DNA of 64,000 nucleotides from Isoetes taiwanensis. Its lineage: Eukaryota; Streptophyta; Lycopodiopsida; Isoetales; Isoetaceae. Numbering within the stretch: position 1 is the stretch's first letter; each line of letters begins with the position of its first letter. The notes beneath the pieces were generated by a model. The model saw only the letters and a list, made by a program, of their open reading frames with translations. It did no database searches and was not told the origin of the DNA. A program made the position numbers and the translations under genes. The stretch lies in assembly GCA_021234155.1 (NCBI GenBank), contig JAJEKV010000051.1, positions 1,426,754 through 1,490,753 on the forward strand. Reading direction: 5' to 3'. Shown piece after piece: positions 55,980 to 64,000 of this stretch.

Positions 55980-57239
55980 AAAAGCAACCTTAGTTGTCGG
56001 ATCTAGGATATAATTTTGCACTGTTTTTGCATCAGGAGTCTTGCTATCATTCCAGTTACGCCAAAAATCCGAAACCACTGTTTGCTGCAATGCGGGCCAA
56101 AGCCTTATCAAACGCTGAATAACAATAAAAACAACACCAAATCTCGTTTTACTGGGTCTTAACATTGTAAGGTCAGGGCGGAAGTGTCTAAAAATGCTTT
56201 TGGCACTTTTCCTCTTCTTAAAAAATAGAGTGATCGTGTTAGCTTTACTTCGAGCGCTCTTCACCCAATCAAGATTTCCAATATCTTCTAATAGAAGATC
56301 AAGGCAGTGAGATGCACAAGGTGTCCTCACAATAAATCTTTCCCATCGACCTACAATTAGATGCATTATCTGTCACAATTTGGACTACATTCTCTTTGCC
56401 TACTTCCATGATGGCCTCTTTCATTTTTTTAGCTAACCATTCCCCATCAATGCTAATGCCAACGCCACTGCAGTCAACTGTTTTCAGAAACATAGCTCCA
56501 TACGCACTAGAAACAATGATGTTTATTAGACCCCTGCCACACACATCTACCCATCCATCAGACATTATTGTGCAACCATATTTTGGCCAAGTGGCTTTCA
56601 CATGGTCACACTTGACAGCCACATCTGCAAGTTTTTTTTCAGCCTTGAAGTCTGCATGGCAGTATTGGATACACTAGTACAAGTCTCTCCAATTTGAGAG
56701 AAAGCTTCTATCATCTTTGTTCAACAAGGAAGTTTCAACAAATTAAAAGATAGGTTTGCCTCTACAAAACATCTTACTTCCATCTCCATGGCATGCTCCA
56801 TCCTTTTCATAGTCAGGACACTTCTCCCTTTTAACTTTGTTTGTAGTTGAGTCCTTTTTGGAACTGATGGGCGATCAGAGGAATAAACAGGGGAAGATGG
56901 GCCTTCTGAAGGGGATGTTCCAGCTGATTCCATTCCATGACCAAGAGCAAGAGGCAATTCCATTCCATAACTTGACACGTCCATATCAATATTATCTACT
57001 ATACCAGCTTCATCTGCCACACCCGCCTCTACCTTAGCTTCTTGGATAAGTTCAGGCGTTGCTGCTAGACAAGGGTTTGCACCCTTGTTTGAGATGTGAC
57101 CCATATACGCTATCATTCTTGTCTTTGTTCCTCTTCCCTCTTTCCCACAAAACTTGCAATTCCATGATCGCATGTCACTGCCAATTTTAACAACATTGAT
57201 GCAATACTTCTCCCAAAACTCTGACTCCTTGCGAGGCAT
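55980..57239 (-). pseudogene. hAT-family transposase (BED finger, DUF659), 3'-truncated
   Basis: ATG 57239 starts MPRKESEFWEKYCINVVKIG and a BED zinc finger (WNCKFCGKEGRGTKTRMIAY, MGHISNKGANPC). After an acidic linker the frame changes near 56720-56620 to the DUF659 core (CTIMSDGWVDVCGRGLIN, FLKTVDCSGVGISIDGEW, VVQIVTDNASNC), then TPCASHCLDLLLEDIGNLDW and FRHFRPDLTMLRPSKTRFG. Similarity fades after TTKVAFDCVIRADL at about 55985, and the hAT C-terminal dimerisation domain is missing; the open frame to 55578 is unrelated sequence. Two frame breaks plus truncation make it inactive. The enzyme would cut at short TIRs and leave 8-bp duplications; no TIRs were identified. Confidence 0.88.
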
Positions 57240-57900
57240 CGCTCCTTAAACCTTTAACAAGCCTTAAAACCTATCATACACAAACCATTAGCAGATTATA
57301 AAGTGTTGCTGCTAATAAATAAATGCTAAAATATTCTTCTGTAGTTCATTGCCAAAAGATCTAACAGTTGCAGGAACATTATGTTGCAACATTATAAACT
57401 AGGAATCTATCTCAAACACAAGAATACAAAACATACTTGATGTGCTGCTGTGATGCCGAAATTTCATCGAGCAGCCCCTACATGCCGTTGCATTTTAGAA
57501 CTTGGCCCCTACATGCCGTTGCATTCTTAAAATCTGTGTTGTATTTTCAGAACATGCTTTTCAATAAATTTATCTGAAGCAGAGTAAGTCTTGTTCTAAG
57601 AACAACAAGAGCATTTACATTTTTACTTTGCATTGGATCTCCTTCTGGGCTCCGAGTTGCTTTGCTATGAAACAAAAACCTTGTTGTGGAAAAACCTTGC
57701 ATGAATGCAAGCAAACTCGCAATCATGAATACGTTCAAATCAACTTACATGCTTCAACTTCGTAAATCGTATGGCGAAGAATCCGGGCGAAGATGAGCCA
57801 GATGTTTGTTGAAATCGTGTCGGACTCAGACTCTAATCCAGAAGTTTCGAGCGATGAAAAAATTTCGGCGGTCACAGATTTAGGTCGATGAAAAAATTAT
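57240..57900. other. No recognisable gene
   Basis: Upstream flank of the hAT transposase. Short frames only (for example 57547-57738). It may contain the element's 5' terminus, but no inverted end was found. Confidence 0.35.
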
Positions 57901-57924
57901 ATTATTATGTTTCATACAATATAT

Positions 57925-58095
57925 TATAACGTACGTATGTATTGTAGTGTACGTACAAAACCTTTAAAAATGATACGTACGCGTACGTTATTTGGTCTAA
58001 AAAATTTACAAAATGATACCTATAATTATAACGTACGTATTATACGTACAGTCCGGTACTATAAGTATTACAAAGGTTCCGTACGCGTACGGACT
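57925..58095. repeat. CGTACG-rich palindromic patch
   Basis: ACGTACGTATGT, GTACGTACAAAACC, ATACGTACGCGTACGTTA, ACGTACGTATTATACGTAC and CCGTACGCGTACGG lie within 170 bp. The motif spacing suggests imperfect tandem or inverted units of about 35-50 bp. Possibly subterminal repeats of a DNA transposon; the neighbouring hAT relic is one candidate. Confidence 0.6.
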
Positions 58096-58106
58096 ACACT
58101 TAACAG

Positions 58107-58378
58107 AAATTTTGCCTGTTTTCACTTGGTTCAATAGTAAATGCTTAAAACTTGGAACTAAAAAAGAACTGGAAATCAACAGAGAATCACCTTAAAACGT
58201 CGACTTTAAAAATCAAGGTCGACTTTAAAAATCAAGGTGATTAGAGCCGAAATTTCAAGGTGGTTAAAATTTCGCAAGCATACTCCTCCAAAACGTCATA
58301 TAAGTTTTCCAAGGCAATTTTGCGCCATAGCTGCCACACCATAGCTCGGCTGCATGCTTCCCCGCCCTTGCCGCTGCC
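58107..58378 (+). repeat. Dispersed repeat, copy 2
   Basis: Partner of 49890-50130 (see there), with an internal 20-bp tandem duplication. The minus-strand frame here is not conserved as protein between copies. Confidence 0.9.
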
Positions 58379-58379
58379 C

Positions 58380-58865
58380 CCGTTGGAATAGGTGGATTGT
58401 ACATCCACCTTCCCTTTACCTGCAAGGGAAATCCTAAACAATCTCTACCGTCTAACTATAATAAGTGTCACAAACCCTGCCAGGCAATCCCAGCCCAAGA
58501 TTCAGAATATTATATTCAAATTCAATCAAGGCCATGTAACGGTCAAATTGGTCTTGCAGCACATCTCCTGGTCGACTCGTTGAACCCCGATGAGACCAAA
58601 ATACAGGCTCTGTCCGAAGAAGTAATCCAGAGGCGCAATCTAAAATAAAAACCAGAGCAATGCAAAACCAAACTAGACTCTGTCCAGAACAATGATCTAG
58701 AAGAGTGAAAAAGCAAAGGCATATTGAATCGCCCCCAAATTCACCGCCATCTCTCCGAAAGAAGATTGGGTTGGGTCAAGAAAGGAAGTTCATGGACTCT
58801 CTAAAATAAACCTTAGAAAGGACATTGAACCTTATTACTTGTCTCGTTATTTGTTATGAATAGAC
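58380..58865. other. No recognisable gene
   Basis: Short frames only. It may be the 3' part of the LINE whose tail appears at 59056, interrupted by the MITE, but no LINE protein motif was found. Confidence 0.3.
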
Positions 58866-58874
58866 TATAGTCTC

Positions 58875-59046
58875 CCATCGCGGTAAATGTCGGACATGGG
58901 CATGTTATAGCCGGCCTTAAATGGCAAAAAATCTGCCAAGTCCACAAAAATGCAATGTAATTTTTTTTTGGGTGTGGCTATAACATGTCAAAGGCACGGA
59001 TATACCACGGATATGCCCGTGGCTATAACATGACGGCGCGCTCCGT
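58875..59046. mobile_element. Mutator-like MITE, copy 2
   Basis: 172 bp flanked by the 9-bp direct repeat TATAGTCTC (58866-58874 and 59047-59055). It shares the interior with copy 1 at 3080-3262 (CCTTAAATGGCAAAAAATC, ACGGATATACCACGGATATG). It is inserted just upstream of a LINE terminus. Non-coding. Confidence 0.85.
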
Positions 59047-59055
59047 TATAGTCTC

Positions 59056-59105
59056 TGTAATCGGTCTCGACGATAAAAAATCTATTCTATTTTATTCTCT
59101 TAAAA
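59056..59105 (+). mobile_element. LINE 3' terminus with (TCTAT)-type tail
   Basis: TGTAATCGGTCTCGACGATA then AAAAAATCTATTCTATTTTATT. It is the same terminal motif as at 22.94, 40.53 and 45.53 kb, with its own microsatellite. The body upstream is displaced by the MITE insertion. Confidence 0.7.
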
Positions 59106-59166
59106 TGATAATTTCTCTAAAAAATAAATAGTGAAGATTTTTGGGTTTGATTTTGTGTATGGCTAA

Positions 59167-59570
59167 TGTGACGTTCCACGTATTTATACGTGTCCCTACA
59201 GGGACGACTGGTATGGTGGTTCTCTGCAGGTGATTGATGGCGCTCAGCTCCTGGCCTTCCTTGGTCGATCTTCAGGAGTCAATCCCAGGGATAGGGGTCA
59301 AGTTGGCATCCAAACTTGGCAACCCCCATGCTGCCCAATCGATTGGGGCAGGTGGCGCCTTCCCAATTGGTAATTATCCTAATTTCCTAGGTTATAGGTT
59401 ATTATTATTAATGTGTTAAATTAGCATAGCTAATTTAATCCTTTGTAAGGTAACCCCCTAGGTTGCAATTAAGTTCCCATACCCCCATGGTAGCGTACCT
59501 TTAGGGAGTGACGTGCTTGTATTTGTACGTGTCCCGTATAGTAGACCGTATAAATACGTGGAACGTCACA
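59167..59570 (-). repeat. 3' LTR of a Ty3/gypsy element
   Basis: A 404-bp LTR that begins TGTGACGTTCCACG and ends CGTGGAACGTCACA, so the terminal TG...CA lies within a 24-bp perfect inverted repeat. A polypurine tract (AAGGAGGGGAGAA on the minus strand, 59571-59583) abuts it on the internal side, as expected for the 3' LTR of a minus-strand element. Confidence 0.85.
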
Positions 59571-62500
59571 TTCTCCCCTCCTTAAAAATAATGCTGTCCT
59601 CAGCATTAGGATTAGCTAATTGAATACATATACGTAAAGCACTGAATTAGAGAATGAAGTTAAGAATATAACATTAATACGTTGAGATTATAGTAATTTG
59701 GATAGTAATACATTGAAGTTAAAATATCAAAGTACAAGCACGCTCGATACAAACTTATGATCAAAGGAGTTTAGGACCGAAGTCCGATTTAAAACATTCT
59801 GACAACAAAATTCCTACATGTAGACCAAAACCAATACGGGACAAGTTGGGTCATCAGCAACCCTCTATACAAGGCAGGTGACGACTTGTTCATTGGCCTG
59901 CACACAACCATATACCCGTAGGTTAATAATATGATTAAGTTGTGGTTGAAGGGACCACCCCCTACAAATAAAAGAAAAAGTATCTAGAAGGGAATCTATC
60001 ATGTGTACGGCTTGCAATTCATTGTGGCATGAGGAATGGTTCAGTTCCTCGTATAGCCGGAATGAACGCAGTCTATTTACTAGATGCCTTCCTAGCAATT
60101 CGCGGTCATGTCAACATCAACAATACACCACGTCCTAGAGAACACGAAGGTGATCTCATCATCGGTTATTACTATCATATACGATCGCCTACCCCTCTAA
60201 AACATGATTCTCACAATCAAGCCTTCAAGCTTACCGCCGGGAGCGGGGTTGATAGCATCGTTGATGGTGCGGCCTTGAGATTCCCGCATGAAGTCCGGAT
60301 AGTGCTTCTCAAGGTCTATCTTCATCACCCAGGTAGCATCTTCAACTGGTAAGTGCTTCCACTTGACCAAGTATTGCAACATTTGAGTCCTTCGGTCCGT
60401 TTGTAAGCTCGATCAAGAAGAGCTTCGCACTATTTCCAGCCGCTCTTCACCATTTCTAGGAGGGTAGGGGTATCCAAAACCTCCTCCGATCGGGGGTGTG
60501 TTTCTTGGAAGACTCACGTGAAAGACCTTGTGGATCTTCAAGCCGGGTGGCAAGTCCAAGCGATATGCTTGTTCTCCCACACGCTCAAGCAATCCCGAAT
60601 GGCCCAGCCCATCCGGGTGCCTTCTTACAAGCTTACCAATTTTAAGCTTGGCTTGTTTTACTTTGATCTTAAGCCAAACCGATTCGCCCACCTGAAGATT
60701 CGTGGGGTTCGGCTTATCCGCTAAACTCTTTCCTCGACGATCGCAATCCAATAAGTAACCCCCAACTTCTTCCACCAAGGTCCGTGATTTCCAAAAGGAG
60801 TTGTTGAGAGACCTCCACTTTAGAAACAGGATTATACCATGTGTCCGAGTAAGACATTGATAGCCATAATTTATCATGAAGGGAGACATTTTAGAAGACT
60901 CCCGCTTTGTAATTGCTGTAGGCTTAATTCCACCGTAAATATAATCCGCCCATTGTGATCGCTTTTTACTCCATACATAGCTTCTTAGCATATCTTCGAT
61001 AATAATGATTGACACGCTCGCTTGACCATCCGTCTCGAGGATGGTAGGTCAGTACTCATGGCAAGCTTGGTCCGATGGTGGCGAAGAAATCCTTCCGTAA
61101 TGCACCGACAAACTTAGGATCCCTATCCGATACAATTACTCTACGGCCCGCGTAACCCGAAAATTTCCTTTGCAAAGAGCAAGGCGGTGTCGGCTATGGT
61201 ATCCGTGGTGCGACATGGCGTGAAGTGAGCCATCTTTGATAATTTGTCGACCACCACCATTAGGGCATCATACCCATCGAGAGTACGTGGAAGCCCCACA
61301 ATGAAATCCATGGTTATGACTTCCCACTTGGTGTTGGGCACATCCAAAGGTTGCAACTCCCCTGAACTCTTAATTGCTCAGCCTTGGTTTGTTGACAAAC
61401 CCACCAATCGCTTTGATGTACCTAGCAATATCCCTCTTCATGGAAGGCCAAAAATAGCCGGAGCGGATCTTAAAGTAAGTTTTCATAAAACCCGCATGTC
61501 CTCGCTATAGGGTGTTGTGTGTGTCATGGAGAATCGCTTTTCGCACCCCTCAAGTCAGCCGAACACACAACTTATCTTTGTAATATAATAAATTGCCCTC
61601 CTTCTTATATGAACTAATGCTTCACGCTCTCTATCCAGACGGGCTTCTTTACCCAAGCTTTCCCAAATATTACGCATTCGATCCGTGACCAAGGTCTGTT
61701 TCTATTTGCTTCCCAAACTCGGGGGTGAGTGTGGAAATGGCATTACAATGGGTGCGGGTTATGAAGGGATGACGTGACAAAGCATCCGCAACCACATTGT
61801 GCTTCCCGGGTTTATATACAATCTCAAGTCATATTCCTCGAGGAATTCCATCCATCTCATACTTGCAGAGATTCGTGATTTGGTCGGTGGATAAATAACT
61901 GAGACTCGATGATCCGTGATCCAAATTGAAATCTTCTACCAAGAAGGTAGTGTCTCCAAATACGGAGAGCACGAACAACCGCCAAAGAATTCCCGGTCAT
62001 GAGTAGGGTATCGCTGTTTCGCATCGCTTCATCTTCTTTGAATCGTAAAGCAACAACTCTCCCTCCTCGCATTAGAACTCCACCAAGAGCTATCTTACTA
62101 GCGTCGGTGGCTACCGATTTATCCTTTTCGTGATCGTGCAAGGTAAGGACCGGTGCGTGATGTTAAAGCATCCTTGAGTTTCGGAAGCCGACTTGGACTT
62201 TTGTTTTCCAATGTTCCATCCAATCTTTTACTTTCTCATGCCTTGTGAGATTAGTAAGAGGTGCGGCAATTGTTGCAAAATCCTTAACAAATTTCCGATA
62301 ATATCCTGCGAGTCCCAAGAAACTCCTGACCTCCGAAACATTAGCCGGAATGGGCCAATCCTTTTATCGCTTCTATCTTAGCCGGGTCTGTAGCAATTCC
62401 TTCTCGCTGAAATAATATGCCCCAAATAGTCTACTCTGAGTGGCTAACTTGCATTTAGAGAACTTGGCAAAGAGTCGATGGCGCCTTAGCTTTTGCAAAG

Positions 62501-64000
62501 CTAATCAAGATGTTGTTCATGTTGCCGCAAGGTTTTACTATAAATGAGAATGTCATCAAAGAAAATGACAACAAAGTCATCCAAGTATTGGCGAAGATGT
62601 CATTCATCAACCGCATAAACGCTGTATGGGCGCTGGTCAATCCAAAAGGCATGACAGTTGAATTCGTAAATGGCCATATCCGGTACGAAAAGCGACTTAT
62701 GGATGTCCTCTTCCTTAATCCTTATCCGATGGTACCCTGAGCGAAATCAATCTTTGAGAAATATTTTGCTCCTTGTAACTGGTCCATAAGATCATCCGCC
62801 TAGGCAAAGAGCATAGCGATTCTTGATGGTATGCTTATTGAGTTGCCTATAATCAATACACATCCTTAAGGAGCCATCTTTCTTCTTGACAAAAGAATAG
62901 GGCGCCAAAATGGTGAAACACTAGGCCTAATAAATCCCAAATTCAAGAACTCTTGTAGTCAGTTTTTAAGCTCGCTAACTCCCGAGGACTCATTCGGCAC
63001 GGGCTTTGCCGGTAGGCTTAGTACCCTGCTCAAGAGTTATCTCACATTCCACCCCTCTAAAAGGAGGAAGTTTGTGGATCTCATCCGAAAAAGATCGCTA
63101 AATTCTCGAAGAAGGGTAGCAATGTCCGATGGTAAAGCCGCCGACATTTGCCGCTTTGGAGTCCCACTCAATGGAAGCAAGTTTAATGAGGCAAAGAAGT
63201 TCATTCCTCGCATAGCTTTTCCTAGCTGCTTTATCGACATTGACCGCATGACGGAGTGTAATGAATCACCTTTATCGCCACACGCGGCTCCATTAGCGGC
63301 GCTGAAGGTGACCTCCCTTCTCGCAGCCTATGTGGGCTCGGGCAGACGCTAAAAACTCCATTCCCACAATAAGATCATATTTGCCAATGTCCATTAACTC
63401 GCACCCAAGGCAACAACTGCACCGCAACCGTGATTTTAAAGGTTAATACTGGCGCCATGAGTGTGTCCGATCTTACCGCTAGCTAATGTGACCGGGCTTA
63501 GGCCTGATTTCAACGCTTTCCACCGCAGTTTGGGCCATTCTAGGAGAAGCAAAATTATGTGTACTACCCGTGTCCATCAAAATTATGAAGGGCTTACCGC
63601 CTACTTGGCCTATTGTAGAAATAACGTAAGGTTGACTTTCGGGCGTTCGCTTCGGGATAGCAGGCAAGAATATGAGACGCACCATGAATGTAATCCGAGC
63701 CTCGCCTTCCGCAAAGAAGATTGACTCCAAATCTTCCCAATCCAGTCGGGCCATGGCCGATGAGCGATCAAGCGGACGCATGTACGGGATGGGTTCAATA
63801 CGTTGTAACGCTTTATACCTGGACAATGATGAATTGTATGATACGCACATATTTGCCGTATAAAACGTGAAAAATACGCAAAAAAAAATTCGGCTCGGTT
63901 TGAAGATTTTCGCACGCTGAACCTTCTAATTCAGACGCTGAAAGTTTTTCACGTAGACGCTAAATAGTAAATCACAGACGGCTGAAAAAAAAAAAAAAAT
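59571..64000 (-). mobile_element. Fossil Ty3/gypsy chromovirus, internal region, runs off the window
   Basis: Minus-strand parts in order from the window end: aspartic protease (about 63.6-63.7 kb, LMDTGSTHNF), reverse transcriptase (about 62.4-63.1 kb), RNase H (61.86-62.14 kb), integrase (about 61.1-61.6 kb core, C-terminal part to 60.4 kb) and a chromodomain (60.2-60.38 kb, LVKWKHLPVEDATW). The chromodomain and the order with integrase after RNase H place it among plant chromoviruses. It is broken in roughly ten or more places. Gag and the 5' LTR lie outside the window or are lost, so LTR divergence cannot be used for age; the decay suggests an old insertion. Confidence 0.9.

Noticed and set aside
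55578-55980. Extension of the hAT transposase frame to 55578
   Set aside because: Similarity stops near 55985; the remaining codons read through unrelated sequence.
1-64000. tRNA, rRNA or organellar insertions
   Set aside because: No tRNA cloverleaf boxes, rRNA or plastid/mitochondrial gene sequences were recognised by eye; a covariance-model scan was not possible here.

Overview
The window is plant nuclear DNA and is dominated by repeats. Evidence for a land plant: two L1 elements whose ORF1 ends in a zinc knuckle, as in plant L1s; a pentatricopeptide-repeat fragment ending in a DYW-type tail; the 5' part of an ISU1-like Fe-S scaffold gene; a BED/DUF659 hAT transposase; and a chromodomain Ty3/gypsy element. 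A Penelope-like reverse transcriptase and the mix of LINE clades suggest a fern, lycophyte or other large non-flowering genome more than an angiosperm. That placement is inference. No complete, clearly functional host gene was found.

Layout. 0.4-13.8 kb: a tandem duplication (421-1269 plus 6357-6661, against 12602-13761). One copy is split by a 5.1-kb terminal-inverted-repeat (TIR) element and the two copies are separated by a 4.45-kb L1 (L1-a, 8055-12506). 13.8-18.1 kb: a nearly full-length two-ORF LINE on the minus strand. 18.1-20.9 kb: exon-like modules of an unrecognised multi-exon gene family. 21-22.9 kb: a Penelope-like element. 23.0-39.3 kb: copy A of the gene family, split by L1-b (23665-38671), which is itself split by a 7.9-kb TIR element (25470-33402). 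42.0-43.4 kb: copy B of the same gene segment, which has no L1 and so serves as the empty site. 40.5-41.3 and 44.35-45.6 kb: LINE 3' ends with microsatellite tails. 45.7-52.1 kb: mostly AT-rich sequence with foldbacks and a family of hairpin repeats. 52.2-55.2 kb: a TIR-bounded segment carrying PPR-DYW and ISU1 fragments. 55.6-57.2 kb: a hAT relic. 58.9 kb: a Mutator-like MITE. 59.2 kb to the end: a fossil Ty3/gypsy chromovirus on the minus strand.

Nesting order. Copies A and B of the gene family arose by duplication. L1-b then entered copy A inside an exon, with a 14-bp target duplication, and the 7.9-kb element later entered ORF1 of L1-b with a 4-bp duplication. The paralogous empty sites at about 42.69 kb and 13.46 kb make the boundaries of L1-b and of the 5.1-kb element unusually secure.

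Most interesting items: (1) the 7.9-kb element, which carries an FCP1/NIF-type phosphatase-like gene, an acidic protein gene and an unassigned candidate transposase; (2) the TIR segment with two unrelated host gene fragments; (3) a third ORF shared by both L1s; (4) a duplicated multi-exon gene family of unknown identity; (5) a LINE clade whose copies end in different microsatellites after the same terminal motif. No tRNA, rRNA or CRISPR was seen.
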